Positions 51,973-61,633 are shown, numbered from the stretch's first letter. The stretch: 64,000 nucleotides of DNA from G963666705 sp963666705 (GCA_963666705.2 CAXXKO010000018.1:1-64000); one strand, 5' to 3'. The notes: a model not told the origin generated them from the letters alone. Translations and numbers: made by a program.

Positions 51973-52764
51973 GTGATCGTCCACCAGATCTATACAGACA
52001 ACGACTACCGCAATTTCAACTACCTGATCGTCTGCCCCGAGACGGGCGAGGCGCTGGCCATCGACCCGCTCGAATCCCAGCTCTGCCTCGATGCGGCCAA
52101 GGCGCAGGGCTGGCAAATCACGCAAGTCCTCAACACCCACGAGCATTTCGACCATATCGGCGGCAACGCGGCCGTAATCGCGGCCACGGGGGCGAAATTG
52201 CTGGCCCATGCCGGCGCCAAGGACTCGATTCCGGACATGGACGTGGGCCTTTCGGCCGGCGACGTGGTCAAGGTGGGGCGGGCGGTGGAGCTCGAATCCC
52301 TCGATACGCCCGGGCACACCATGTCGCACGTGTGCCTGCTCTCGCGCACCGACCAGCCGGCGCTCGTCTGCGGCGACACGCTCTTCAACGCGGGCGCCGG
52401 CAACTGCCACCACGGTGGCCACCCGGAGGAGCTCTACGAGACCTTCGCGAGCCAGCTCGCCCGCCTTTCGGACGATACCCTCATCTATCCCGGGCACGAC
52501 TACATCGCCAACAACCTGGGCTTCACCCTCGACCGCGAGCCCGACAACGCCAAGGCCAAGGAGATGCTTCCCGAGATGGAGCGCCAGGATCCGCACGCGG
52601 CGCTCGTCACCACCCTCGGCCTGGAGAAGGAGATCAACGCCTTCTTCCGCCTGCACAGCCCGAGCGTCATCGCCGGCTTGCGCGAAGCCTTCCCCGACCT
52701 GCCGGACGAGCCGAGTCCCAAGGAGGTCTTCGTTCGCCTGCGGGAGTTGCGCAACAAGTGGTAG
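51973..52764 (+). CDS. gloB: Hydroxyacylglutathione hydrolase-like metallo-beta-lactamase protein
   Basis: 263 residues from GTG 51973, GGAGAGG upstream. The MBL metal motif is LNTHEHFDHIGG, then SLDTPGHTMSH, CGDTLFNAGAGNC and YPGHDYIANNLGFTLDREPD, the last being typical of the C-terminal HAGH extension. It hydrolyses S-lactoylglutathione-type thioesters in the glyoxalase route. The N-terminal IYTDNDYRNFNYLIV fits GloB. A CoA or other thioester substrate remains possible given the neighbours. Confidence 0.75.
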   Translation: MIVHQIYTDNDYRNFNYLIVCPETGEALAIDPLESQLCLDAAKAQGWQITQVLNTHEHFDHIGGNAAVIAATGAKLLAHAGAKDSIPDMDVGLSAGDVVKVGRAVELESLDTPGHTMSHVCLLSRTDQPALVCGDTLFNAGAGNCHHGGHPEELYETFASQLARLSDDTLIYPGHDYIANNLGFTLDREPDNAKAKEMLPEMERQDPHAALVTTLGLEKEINAFFRLHSPSVIAGLREAFPDLPDEPSPKEVFVRLRELRNKW

Positions 52765-53140
52765 GGGCGGGGCTAGTAGAGCCCTACACCCCCTCCACCA
52801 CACTGCCGGGCCAAAGGCAATTAAGTTGGGTCCTCGACGTCTCAAGTGGAATTCTGGACAGGATAGGTCGCCGCGTCGGACCCTGCCACCTTCCAAGACC
52901 GGTCGCGAACGCACCCCTTGGTCGAGGGTCGCGATCCGTCGAGAAGTCACTGTATCGCCGTCAAGCTCATGGTAGGCACGGGTCGGTCATGCGCAAACAA
53001 TCGGCCTTGCGGTCGAGTGGTTCGCCTTACCCGATGGCCCTGGCACGACATCCCGGTCGAAACCGCGTTTCATGACGCGCCTCGCGCGGTATGCGGTATG
53101 ATGGCGGGTCTTCCCGCGCCAGTGAGGAGCCGGCTTCGCC
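52765..53140. other. 376-bp region with no recognised gene
   Basis: Only antisense or frame-shadow ORFs occur, without ribosome binding sites or known motifs. It separates the metabolic block from the toxin-antitoxin block, so it probably contains the promoter of the MNT-HEPN pair, though no clear -35/-10 pair was identified. Confidence 0.4.
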
Positions 53141-53461
53141 ATGACCGTGCCCATTGTGCCGCCCGAGCTGCTCGAATCGGTGGTCGAATATTTCCGGCCG
53201 CGGCGCGTGATCCTGTTCGGCTCGGCGGCGCGCGGCAATGCCGGCCCGGACAGCGACATCGACCTCCTCGTCATCCTCGACGACGACGCCCCGCCCGAAC
53301 AGCGGACGTTGCGCGCCGGCGACCGCGCGCGGCGCGCCTACCGCCGCGCCGTTGACGTGATCCCGATCCGGCAGACGACGTTCGAGGTCAAATCGCGGAT
53401 CGCGGGCACCCTGTCGCAGGCCGCCAAGGCCGAAGGAATCGTCGTTTATGAGCGAGGCTGA
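53141..53461 (+). CDS. MNT-domain nucleotidyltransferase antitoxin (MntA-type)
   Basis: 106 residues. The nucleotidyltransferase motif is ILFGSAARGNAGPDSDIDLL, with GS and the catalytic DxD. This minimal domain, paired with a HEPN protein, is the MntA half of HEPN-MNT modules, where it can neutralise the HEPN RNase by nucleotidylating it. The stop overlaps the HEPN start by 14 bp. Confidence 0.85.
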   Translation: MTVPIVPPELLESVVEYFRPRRVILFGSAARGNAGPDSDIDLLVILDDDAPPEQRTLRAGDRARRAYRRAVDVIPIRQTTFEVKSRIAGTLSQAAKAEGIVVYERG

Positions 53462-53876
53462 CGCGCGCGCAGTCCGACGCCAGATCGAGGGTTGGATCGC
53501 CGTCGCCGAAGTCGACCGGCGCGCCGCCCATGCCTGTCTCGCGGCCGCGCCGCCGTTGCCGTCAGTCGCCGCCTTCCATTGCCAGCAGGCGGCCGAGAAG
53601 CTTCTGAAGGGGTTTCTCGTGCACGCCCGTGTTGTTTTCCGCAAGACCCACGATCTTCGTGAGTTGGGCGACGCGGTCGCGGCCAGGTTCCCAGACATCG
53701 CGCCGTCGGTCGACCTGATGGAGGACTGGACGATTTGGAATGTCGCCTATCGCTACCCCGTGGAAGAGTCGCCCGAACCCGAGCCCGAGCCCAATGAATT
53801 GTGGCAGGCGCTCGCCGTCATCGACGCTGTCGCGGCGCGTCCGCGGGCATTGGCGGCCCGGACCGGCGGAACCTGA
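53448..53876 (+). CDS. HEPN-domain protein (toxin of a HEPN-MNT pair)
   Basis: 142 residues of helical HEPN fold: FHCQQAAEKLLKGFLVHARV and FRKTHDLRELGDAV are the conserved helices, and the RKTH His is where this family has its conserved Arg/His. HEPN proteins are often RNases. Coupled to the MNT gene by 14 bp overlap. A C-terminal EEPEPEPEP-like acidic run is visible (ESPEPEPEPNE). Activity not provable from sequence. Confidence 0.8.
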   Translation: MSEADARAVRRQIEGWIAVAEVDRRAAHACLAAAPPLPSVAAFHCQQAAEKLLKGFLVHARVVFRKTHDLRELGDAVAARFPDIAPSVDLMEDWTIWNVAYRYPVEESPEPEPEPNELWQALAVIDAVAARPRALAARTGGT

Positions 53877-53878
53877 CG

Positions 53879-54088
53879 CCGGTGCGGATCCACACGCTCA
53901 CGCGGGACGCGAACGAACGCGACGCCGCCCTTCGTTTCCCGGTGGAACACCATGTGCCGGCCGATGGCGACGCCGCGCCGTAGCCCGACCGGATGTCACC
54001 GTGCCGCACCCCAGTGCCGCTCGGTATACCGGCCCGCGATGCCTCCGAGGTCCCCGCGCGCCACGTCCGTGACGACGAGCTTCCTCAT
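53879..54088 (-). pseudogene. parE: ParE-type toxin gene, wrecked
   Basis: The ATG (54086-54088) overlaps the parD stop. The frame reads MRKLVVTDVARGDLGGIAGR and YTERHWGAAR, then stops at 53996-53998. The other ParE half appears beyond, in shifted frames: DIRSGYG and then VAIGRHMVFHRETKGGVAFV with RVPRERVDPHRR. About 25 central residues seem deleted and at least one frameshift follows. No stop is visible at the normal end. Confidence 0.65.
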
Positions 54089-54333
54089 ATGCGGGCGAAG
54101 AACTCGCTTAGCTCGTCGTCACCCGAGAGCGTGGTGAAGCGGCCATCAGCAAGGTCGCCTTCGCCCCTAGCCAACTCGTCCCGCAAGCGTTCGAGTTTGA
54201 GGCGCCGAACCTCGTCGTGCTCCCGCAGGAGTCGCAGAGCCTCGCGCACCACTTCGCTGGCGTTATTGTAGAGGCCGGATGCGACCTTCTCGCGGATCAA
54301 ATGCTCCAGGCTCGGGGTCAGGGACACATGCAT
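54085..54333 (-). CDS. parD: ParD-family antitoxin
   Basis: 82 residues starting MHVSLTPSLEHLIREKVASG. The ribbon-helix-helix region (YNNASEVVREALRLLRE) matches ParD/CopG antitoxins; the helical tail would wrap ParE. GGAGGA precedes the ATG. It is complete although its partner toxin gene is broken, so any present role would be autorepression or cross-neutralisation. Confidence 0.85.
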   Translation of the reverse strand: MHVSLTPSLEHLIREKVASGLYNNASEVVREALRLLREHDEVRRLKLERLRDELARGEGDLADGRFTTLSGDDELSEFFARI

Positions 54334-54573
54334 GGCAATCCTCCTTCGCTTTTTTTAGAATGAGGACGGCCACTGTCAACGGCGGAGCAAAATTAGTCCA
54401 CCCGGGCGGAGCAAAACTAGTCCACTTGACGTTATGCGGTACGCGGTGTTGGGGGGTTGTCCCGGTAGTCCATAGGAGGGACCCGCGCTGCTTCGTGTAG
54501 CGCTTGCGTTACGCGGAGCGAAGCAGCGTGGGAGGTTCCTGTGGACCCACCGGGTCAACCATTGCACCGGCGG

Positions 54574-55344
54574 TCAAGCAGGTATTTTTGGGGATTTCCG
54601 CCGTTTTTGGCTTTGGTTGAGACGATAGCTCTCGCCGTTCATTTCCAGGATATGGACATGGTGGGTGAGGCGGTCCAGCAAAGCCCCGGTCAGGCGTTCC
54701 GAGCCGAATATCTCCGTCCACTCATCGAACGGCAAGTTGGAGGTCACCAGGATCGAGCCCCGCTCGTAGCGCTGGCTGAAGACTTCGAACAGCAGCTCGG
54801 CGCCGGTCTTCGAGAGCGGCACGAAGCCGAGTTCGTCGATGATCAGAAGGTGATACTTTGCCAGTTGCTTCTGCAGGCGCAACAGGCGTTTTTCATCCCC
54901 GGCCTCCATCAGTTCATGAACCAGGGCAGCGGCCGTGAGGAAGCCGACGGAGAGCCCCTTTTGGCAGGCCGCCAGACCGAGACCGAGGGCGATATGGGTC
55001 TTGCCGGTTCCGCTGTTGCCGAGCGCGATGATATTCTCACGACGCTCGACGTATTCGCATCGCGCCAACTCCAGAACCAGCATCTTGTCGAGCGATGCGA
55101 TGGCCTTGAAGTCGAAGCTGTCGAGGCTTTTGACGGCGGGGAACCTGGCCTGTCTGATCCGCCGCTCGACCATGCGGCGCTCACGGTCGATCAGTTCCAA
55201 CTCGGTCAGACGGACAAGATACCGCACATGGTCGGCGCCCTCGGTGGCGCATTGGCGGGCCAGCTTGTCGTATTCGCGCAGGAACGTCGGCAGTTTCAGG
55301 GTCTTGAGGTGATGGGCCAGCAACACTTGCGGCGTATCGGTCAT
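54574..55344 (-). CDS. istB: IS21 helper ATPase IstB
   Basis: 256 residues from MTDTPQVLLAHHLKTLKLPT. Walker A is GNSGTGKTHIALGLG and Walker B LLIIDELGFVPLS. AAA+ helper for the IstA transposase. Start and istA stop overlap (ATGA). Long stretches are identical to the istB at 3125-3889. Confidence 0.9.
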   Translation of the reverse strand: MTDTPQVLLAHHLKTLKLPTFLREYDKLARQCATEGADHVRYLVRLTELELIDRERRMVERRIRQARFPAVKSLDSFDFKAIASLDKMLVLELARCEYVERRENIIALGNSGTGKTHIALGLGLAACQKGLSVGFLTAAALVHELMEAGDEKRLLRLQKQLAKYHLLIIDELGFVPLSKTGAELLFEVFSQRYERGSILVTSNLPFDEWTEIFGSERLTGALLDRLTHHVHILEMNGESYRLNQSQKRRKSPKIPA

Positions 55345-56840
55345 GACGCGCCTCCACCCAACAAGCTCATATAACTGGCGGCGGCCGTGGTCGCCACGTT
55401 GGCCCGAGGCAGGTAGGGATAGATATCCAGGTCGAGTTTGGGCGGGCGTCGCTCGATACGGCACAGCACAAGGTGTTTGACGGCGTCGTAGCCGATCGCA
55501 CCCAGGCGCAGGGCGTCCTTCACCGCGCCGTGAAGCACCTCGAGATCGAAGGTCTCCAGAAGCCGAAGGACCTGGACGTATTCCCGCTTGCCGGCCTTGC
55601 CCATGCGCGCCTCCAGGAGACGGCGCAGGGTTGGGAAGGCATCAGGCAGTTCCCATCCGGCTAGCGGCGCGGCCTGATCCAGGGCACCGATCTTGTGCTC
55701 CAGCAAAGGCAGGTAGTGGATCGGATCGAAGACCATGTCTTCCCGGTCGTAGGAACGGGGGTGTCGGGCAATGATCCCGGCGCCGCAACCGATAACCACC
55801 TCGTGGACATAGCCACGGATCCAGACTTCCTGATGGCCGTAGGCGACGGGCACGGAATAGTCATTCGTCCGGTAGCGCACCAGGGACAGCGAGTTGACCC
55901 GCGTGCCCTGCTTGTCGCACGCGTCGAACGGTGCCGGCAGTGGCCTCTTCAACGCTTCGCGGTCACGCACAAACCGTTCGCCGATGCTCTCGCGGTGGCC
56001 GCGCAGGACGTTGCCTTGCCGGTTGCGGCATTGCTCTTCCAGGTGGCCATTGAAGGCGTCCCAGCTCGCGAACCGGGGAAGCGGCGTCATGAAGTTCCGC
56101 CGGGCATAGCCGACCACCCCCTCCACATTGCCTTTGTCGTTACCCTTGCCGGGACGGCCGTAGCGGTCCTCGAAGAGGTAATGGGACTGCAGCCCGCTGA
56201 ACGCCCGCGTTCGTTGCCGCGTGCCATCTGACAAGATGCGCGACACCAGACACTTGTCGTTGTCGTAAAGAATCGATTGGGGAACGCCGCCGAAAAAAAC
56301 AAAGGCTCTGTTGTGCCCGTCCAGCCAGGCCTCCGTCGTCGCCGCCGGGTAGGCCGCAACGAAGCAGGCATCGCTGTGGGGAAGTGTCATGACGAAAAAA
56401 TGCGCCCGATACTTGACGCCGGCGATGATCGCATCCGCCTCGCCAAAGTCCGCTCGAGCATGGCCCGGAGGATGTGACAACGGCACAAACATCTCACGCC
56501 GACGAAGGCGCCGTTCCCGAACGTAATCCTTCACGATGGTCTCTTTGCCCGTGAAGCCATGTTCGTCGCGAAGGCGCGCGAATATACGCTTCGCCGTGTG
56601 GTGCTGCTTACGGTGAACCGTTCGGTCCTCCTCCAGAATACGGTCGATGATATCCGTGAAGGGGGCCAGTTTCGGGCGTTTCGGTGGCTGGCGTCGCCGA
56701 TATCCCGGCGGTTCCGAATGCCGCAGCATCTTCCTCACCGTCTCGCGCGCAATGCCAAACCGACTTGCCGCCTCTCGCTGGCTCAGACCATCAACATGGC
56801 AGGCCAGCCGAACGCGCAGATATAGGTCCACGGTGTACAT
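55341..56840 (-). CDS. istA: IS21 transposase IstA
   Basis: About 499 residues from MYTVDLYLRVRLACHVDG (MEGGRMYTV start at 56855 also possible). HTH QREAASRFGIARETVRKML; DDE core with Asp in RADFGEA, Asp in SILYDN and Glu in KGNVEGVVG. Complete. Differs throughout from the first IstA, so it is a separate element lineage. Confidence 0.9.
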   Translation of the reverse strand: MYTVDLYLRVRLACHVDGLSQREAASRFGIARETVRKMLRHSEPPGYRRRQPPKRPKLAPFTDIIDRILEEDRTVHRKQHHTAKRIFARLRDEHGFTGKETIVKDYVRERRLRRREMFVPLSHPPGHARADFGEADAIIAGVKYRAHFFVMTLPHSDACFVAAYPAATTEAWLDGHNRAFVFFGGVPQSILYDNDKCLVSRILSDGTRQRTRAFSGLQSHYLFEDRYGRPGKGNDKGNVEGVVGYARRNFMTPLPRFASWDAFNGHLEEQCRNRQGNVLRGHRESIGERFVRDREALKRPLPAPFDACDKQGTRVNSLSLVRYRTNDYSVPVAYGHQEVWIRGYVHEVVIGCGAGIIARHPRSYDREDMVFDPIHYLPLLEHKIGALDQAAPLAGWELPDAFPTLRRLLEARMGKAGKREYVQVLRLLETFDLEVLHGAVKDALRLGAIGYDAVKHLVLCRIERRPPKLDLDIYPYLPRANVATTAAASYMSLLGGGAS

Positions 56841-56990
56841 CCTCCCGCCTTCCATCTCAAAAAAGATCGAAGGCTACAGGTGGCAGAGTTTTACTCCGCC
56901 CGCGGCTGGGAAATCCCGCCGCTTCCGTGGACTAATTTGTCACCGCCGTTCTCAGGCCACAAACTTTGTCAAAGATTGGATAGTAAATCC

Positions 56991-58303
56991 CACTAGTGTC
57001 CGGTTAAAAATCGAATGAATTCAATTGGTTGGTTATTTGCGAAGCGTTGCATCTGTTTTCGTCTCCCGCAAGTGCTTGATGTATGGGCATTTTCTCGAAG
57101 AGGGTCACCGAGAGGATCTGTAACAAAGTGTAGAGCGAGGCGTCCAGGTCGAGGCGCTTCTTGACGATGGCGACGAGGACGTAGACCGAGACGGCAATCC
57201 AGATCTGCGTCTTCACCGCGTTCTCCGACGTGCCGTAGAACTGCTTGATCCGAAGATGCTGCTTGATCCACTTGAAGAAGAGTTCCACCTGCCAGCGGCT
57301 TTTGTAGAGCGCGCAGATGGTGGCGGCCGGAAGCGAGAAGTTGTTGGTGATGAAGACCAGCGTCTTGCCGGACTCGGGGTCCTTGAAGCGGATGCGCCGC
57401 AGAAGTTCGGGGTAATCCTGACGGGTGTAGAAGCCGTCCAGGGAGATGGTCTGGTCGCAAATGATGCCGGTCGAGCGATCCGTCGGCGCCGAATAGACGC
57501 GATGAGCATCGATGTTCGACTTGGCACGCGTGACGAAGAAGGCCCCGGCTTGGTGCAACACATAAAGGCGGGCAAAGTCGACGTAGCCACGATCCACGAC
57601 GTAGATGGCTCCGGCTTCCGGCAAGAGCATATCGAGGGCATGAACGTCGTGCAGCTTGCCATCCGAGATGTGGATAAAACTCGGAATGTTGCCCCGCAGG
57701 TCGAGCAGCGTGTGCATCTTCACCGCCGCCTTGGTGGTGCGGAAGTGCGCCCACGGAAAGACCGACAGGCACAGAGCGATGGTCGTCGAGTCCAGGGCGT
57801 AGACGGTATTGGTCAGGTCCAACCCCAGTTCTTCGTCGACGTACAGCGTCCTCGCCTGGGTGATGAGCCGCTGGGCCAACGCCGCATGGATACGCCAGTC
57901 GCGCCTTTCGTTGGCATCGGCCAGCGTCGAGCGCCGGACCGGCTGGCGGAAGCCCATGTGATAGAGTTTCGATGCGTGGACCGAGAGGCAGGTCTCGATG
58001 TCGCGCAGGCTTTCCCGGTAGGTCAGCTGGGCGAAGGCCATGGACCGGTATTGCTCGGCGCAGGAAAGCGTCCGGACCCGGTGATCGCCGCCATACCGGT
58101 CGACGATCCGCGTGAAAGTAGTCCATGGCAGGAAGTCCATGAGCTGAGCGAACAGGGTCTTGCCGGTGTTCATGAGCATCTCCTCGGAGAAACTCCGAAA
58201 AGTGCTCCATCCAATTCAAATCGACACCATGCATTTTCGCTTCAAACCCCGCAGAAATCCTGGCTCTCAAAGCCAGCACCGCTCAGTTAACCGGACAGCA
58301 GTG
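56991..58303 (-). mobile_element. IS4-family insertion sequence, copy 2
   Basis: Same 1313-bp element as at 15399-16711, with the same terminal repeats. The 9-bp target AGTAAATCC is duplicated at 56982-56990 and 58304-58312. The copies point the same way, so they form direct repeats 41.6 kb apart. No recognised gene lies between it and the cytochrome gene at 58472. Confidence 0.9.
57004..58173 (-). CDS. IS4-family transposase
   Basis: Effectively identical to the transposase at 15412-16581, with LNSFDF at the end where that one has LNLFDF. DDE residues in YALDSTTIALC, YVVDRGYVDF and YKSRWQVELFFKW. Near-identity implies recent transposition or gene conversion. Confidence 0.9.
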   Translation of the reverse strand: MNTGKTLFAQLMDFLPWTTFTRIVDRYGGDHRVRTLSCAEQYRSMAFAQLTYRESLRDIETCLSVHASKLYHMGFRQPVRRSTLADANERRDWRIHAALAQRLITQARTLYVDEELGLDLTNTVYALDSTTIALCLSVFPWAHFRTTKAAVKMHTLLDLRGNIPSFIHISDGKLHDVHALDMLLPEAGAIYVVDRGYVDFARLYVLHQAGAFFVTRAKSNIDAHRVYSAPTDRSTGIICDQTISLDGFYTRQDYPELLRRIRFKDPESGKTLVFITNNFSLPAATICALYKSRWQVELFFKWIKQHLRIKQFYGTSENAVKTQIWIAVSVYVLVAIVKKRLDLDASLYTLLQILSVTLFEKMPIHQALAGDENRCNASQITNQLNSFDF

Positions 58304-58471
58304 AGTAAATCCATGTATTGAGGATACCGAAGTCCGGTGACATGGCCGCAATCGCGGGTGGTCTCCGGAACAATGGGGGGAGAGCCTATGCGATGACCGG
58401 TTATCGGCCGGGGTGGAGGGACGGGAGGCGAGAGGCTGGGCCTCCCGAGCCGCTCACCATGGGCTGAACAC

Positions 58472-59245
58472 CTACTCCGTCGGGAGGGCCTGGCAGTAGG
58501 CCAGGATGTCGACCAGGTCGTCGAGCCCGAGCACGGCTAGGGCGACCATGCCCACGCCGGGCTGGCCGAAGCGGATCTTGTGCAGCGCCTCCCATGGGTT
58601 CTTGGTGCAGACGGTGCCCACATACTCCGCCTTGGGCGGGCTCTTGAAATTGATCTCCGTGCCTTCGAAGCCGTGGCATACCGCGCAGATGGTCTGGAAG
58701 AAGGCGGCGCCGCGGGTGGGGTTGCCGCGCGCCAGCCTGGTCTCGCGGTCGACATAGCGGTCCAGGTCGACCTGCCCGCGGCTGAGGAACAGGGCCAGCT
58801 TCTCCATGGCCGAATGGGGCATCATCTGGGCGTCGAAGCCGTGGGTCTCGTCCATGATGATGTCGTGAATTTTCTCGACATCCATGCCCGATACGCCGCG
58901 CACGCCCTTGATCCCGGTATAGTGGGAGCCCGCGCCGTAGGCGCCGTCGGCGCCCATGTAATCCCAGCCGTGGCATTCCTTGCAGCGCCAGGTGCCGCCG
59001 CCCGACTTCTCGCCGGCGGCGGGGTAGGCGGGGTGGGTCGCCTCGGGCTCGTCCGCCTCGAGGACGGCCATCCAGTTGTCGTAGAGCTGGCCGCCGCGGG
59101 CGATGGCCCAGATTTCGGTCTGGTCGTGGGCGTGGAAGGCCTCATCCTCCTGCGCCGACGCCGCGCGCGGTGCGCCGAGGAGAACGGCGGCGAGAACCGC
59201 CAGCGAGAGGACCAGGGATGAGGGGCGCCAAGCTGTCTCGATCAT
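58472..59245 (-). CDS. Di-haem cytochrome c-type protein
   Basis: 257 residues from MIETAWRPSSLVLSLAVLAA with a signal peptide ending near AASAQ. Two haem-binding motifs, CKECH (GTWRCKECHGW) and CAVCH (TICAVCHGF), about 90 residues apart, mark a periplasmic electron-transfer protein. Intervening MPHSAM and a later GMVAL may provide axial Met ligands. No oxidase subunit lies next to it, so its partner is unknown. Confidence 0.8.
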   Translation of the reverse strand: MIETAWRPSSLVLSLAVLAAVLLGAPRAASAQEDEAFHAHDQTEIWAIARGGQLYDNWMAVLEADEPEATHPAYPAAGEKSGGGTWRCKECHGWDYMGADGAYGAGSHYTGIKGVRGVSGMDVEKIHDIIMDETHGFDAQMMPHSAMEKLALFLSRGQVDLDRYVDRETRLARGNPTRGAAFFQTICAVCHGFEGTEINFKSPPKAEYVGTVCTKNPWEALHKIRFGQPGVGMVALAVLGLDDLVDILAYCQALPTE

Positions 59246-59440
59246 CGTTCCGCTCCCTCGTATGGTTGGGCCAGAATGGGGAGTCTGTGGTATTTCGCGC
59301 CGCGGCTCCTTGATCCACGTCAAAGCGGGGCCTGCACGGGCGGCTACCGGTTGCGGAACTCTTTTCCGGCCCAACATCCAATCATGCTAAAAGCTTTCTC
59401 CCGAATTTCGGCCCCGTGCCACGCCAGCCTTGGAGCCCGC

Positions 59441-61606
59441 ATGCGTTCCATGTCCATCAAGTCGCTTCTGATCGCCATATTTTCGATCCTGATCGTGCTT
59501 CTCTCGGCACTGTTCGGGACTCTCACTTACCTGAGTGGGGCACACAACCAGATCTCCGACGCCGAGCATCGCCGGTTTCAATCCTTCAAGCTGGCGGACG
59601 AGCTGCGGCAGAGCTCGGACGACCTCACGAGGATGGCACGCACCTACGTTGCCACGGGCGACGAGAGATACGCCAAGTATTACCAGGAGATCCTCGATAT
59701 CCGGAACGGCGTGGCGCCGAGGCCCCTGCACTACGACCTCGTCTATTGGGACCTGGTGGGACCGGACGGCCAGAGGCCGACCGAATTCGGCAAGCCCGCG
59801 GCCCTTCAGTTGCTGATGGTCGCTCAGAATTTCACCGATGTGGAATTCTCCAAGCTGCGCGAGGCCCAGGCCAATTCGGACGACCTCGTCCATCTGGAGG
59901 TCGTGGCCATGAACGCCGTGGTCGGGAAGTTCGACGACGGCTCGGGCGAGTTCCTGCTCGTGGGCGAGCCGGATTTCGAGCTCGCGCGCGGCCTCATGTT
60001 CAGCCTCGATTACCATGCCGCCAAGGCGAAGATCATGGCGCCGATCAATGAGTTCCTGATTATGCTCGATATGCGCACCGCGCGGGAGGTCGCGCGGAAC
60101 ACGCGTGCAGCCAAGGATCTGATGGTGGTCGCGTTGATCATCTCGGCCGTGACGGTCCTGTTCTGCATATCCTCCTTCATGGTTATCCGCAATCGCGTGC
60201 TCAAGCCGCTCGTCATGATCGCCGATTCCGCACGGGTCGTGAGCGAGGGCGACTATGACCGTCCGGTCGAGTACCGGTCGCGCGACGAGGTCGGCACGCT
60301 GGTCCGGGCTTTCAACGCCATGATCGCGAGCACGAAGGCGTCCTTCACGACCATCCGCGAGGCCAACGAGAAGCTCGAGCGCCACCTGAAGCAGATCGAG
60401 GACGAGCTGGCCATGGCCCAGCAGATGCAGATGTCGATCCTGCCCAAGCAGCTCCCCAACCGCTCGGACATCACCATGTTCGGGCGCATGACGGCGGCGC
60501 GCGAGGTGGGTGGCGATTTCTACGACGTGATCGAGATCGACGACGACCGGATCGGCATCGTCATCGCCGACGTCTCCGGCAAGGGCGTGCCGGCGGCCCT
60601 CTTCATGGCGGTCTCCTGCACCGTCATCAAGTCGATCGCCGCGCGCGGCGGCCAGCCGGGGCACGTCCTGGCCCTGGCCAACGACATCCTCTGCGACGGC
60701 AACGACGCGGCCATGTTCGTGACCGTCTTCTACGGCATCATGAACAACCGCACGGGCGAGCTCACCTATTGCAACGCCGGCCACAACCCGCCCTATCTGA
60801 TGCGGGCGGGCAGCAATGTGGAGCAGCTACCCACCACCGACGGCGTGGCCCTCGGCGTCCTGGAAGGGCTCGATTACGCCGAGCGCAAGATCAGCCTCGA
60901 GGATGGCGACACGGTGTTCTGCTACACCGACGGCATCACCGAAGCCTTCGATATGGGGGGCAACGAATTCTCGGATTCGCGCCTCGAGGAAGCGCTCTAC
61001 CACTCCCGCGCCCTCTCGGTCGAGACCCTGGGCGTGAAAGTCATCGATCATGTCCACGAATTCGCCGGCGAGGCGCCGCAGTCGGACGACATCACCTGCC
61101 TCGTCATGCGCTATCAGCCGTCCGAGGGCCCCGGGGAAAGGGCGGCGCCCGTGCGGCCAACCGTCAGCACCGACCAGATCGTGGTGCGCATCGCCAACGA
61201 CCTCTCCGAGCTGGCGCCGCTCGCCGGCATCGTCGAGGAGTTCTGCGAGCGCAACGAGATGCCCATGAAGCTGGCCTTCAACCTGAACCTCGCTCTCGAC
61301 GAGATGATCACCAACACCGTGAGCTACGGATACGAGGACGGGGAGAAGCACACCATCGAGGTGCGCATCATGCGCGAGGGCGACACCTTCACCGTCGAGC
61401 TCGAGGACGATGCCCAGGCCTACAACCCGCTCGAGGCGCCCGAGCCCGACCTCGAGGCCGAGATCGACGACCGGCCCATTGGCGGCCTGGGCGTGCACCT
61501 CGTGCGCACGATCATGGACACGGTCAACTACCGCCGCGACGGCGACCGCAACCTGTTGATCATGTCGAAGAAGGGTCGCGACGAGGAGGAGAGCGAAGAG
61601 GCGTAG
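59441..61606 (+). CDS. Membrane SpoIIE-type phosphatase with HAMP and C-terminal anti-sigma ATPase domain
   Basis: About 721 residues from MRSMSIKSLLIAIFSILIVL (GGAG upstream; ATG 59384 possible). One N-terminal membrane helix, a periplasmic sensor part, a second helix (LMVVALIISAVTVLFCISSF), HAMP, a coiled coil, and a PP2C/SpoIIE domain with GGDFYDV, ADVSGKGVPAALFM, YTDGITEAF and SDDITCLVM. The C-terminus is an RsbW-like HATPase (NLALDEMITNTVSYGYED and GGLGVHLVRTIMD). It probably controls an anti-sigma antagonist, but no such gene is adjacent. Confidence 0.85.
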   Translation: MRSMSIKSLLIAIFSILIVLLSALFGTLTYLSGAHNQISDAEHRRFQSFKLADELRQSSDDLTRMARTYVATGDERYAKYYQEILDIRNGVAPRPLHYDLVYWDLVGPDGQRPTEFGKPAALQLLMVAQNFTDVEFSKLREAQANSDDLVHLEVVAMNAVVGKFDDGSGEFLLVGEPDFELARGLMFSLDYHAAKAKIMAPINEFLIMLDMRTAREVARNTRAAKDLMVVALIISAVTVLFCISSFMVIRNRVLKPLVMIADSARVVSEGDYDRPVEYRSRDEVGTLVRAFNAMIASTKASFTTIREANEKLERHLKQIEDELAMAQQMQMSILPKQLPNRSDITMFGRMTAAREVGGDFYDVIEIDDDRIGIVIADVSGKGVPAALFMAVSCTVIKSIAARGGQPGHVLALANDILCDGNDAAMFVTVFYGIMNNRTGELTYCNAGHNPPYLMRAGSNVEQLPTTDGVALGVLEGLDYAERKISLEDGDTVFCYTDGITEAFDMGGNEFSDSRLEEALYHSRALSVETLGVKVIDHVHEFAGEAPQSDDITCLVMRYQPSEGPGERAAPVRPTVSTDQIVVRIANDLSELAPLAGIVEEFCERNEMPMKLAFNLNLALDEMITNTVSYGYEDGEKHTIEVRIMREGDTFTVELEDDAQAYNPLEAPEPDLEAEIDDRPIGGLGVHLVRTIMDTVNYRRDGDRNLLIMSKKGRDEEESEEA

Positions 61607-61633
61607 CCGACCGCCGCCAAGCGCGCCGCGGCC

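Larger units (their letters stand above)
54374..56954 (-). mobile_element. IS21-family insertion sequence, copy 2
   Basis: Ends TGTCAACGGCGG and (inverted) TGAGAACGGCGG; GGCCAC is duplicated at 54368-54373 and 56955-56960. Internal repeats of the GCGGAGCAAAA-TAGTCCAC type occur near both ends, as IS21 transposase sites do. Inserted just upstream of parD. It is related to, but distinct from, the IS21 at 2934-5503. An IS4 copy starts 30 bp beyond its right end. Confidence 0.87.
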
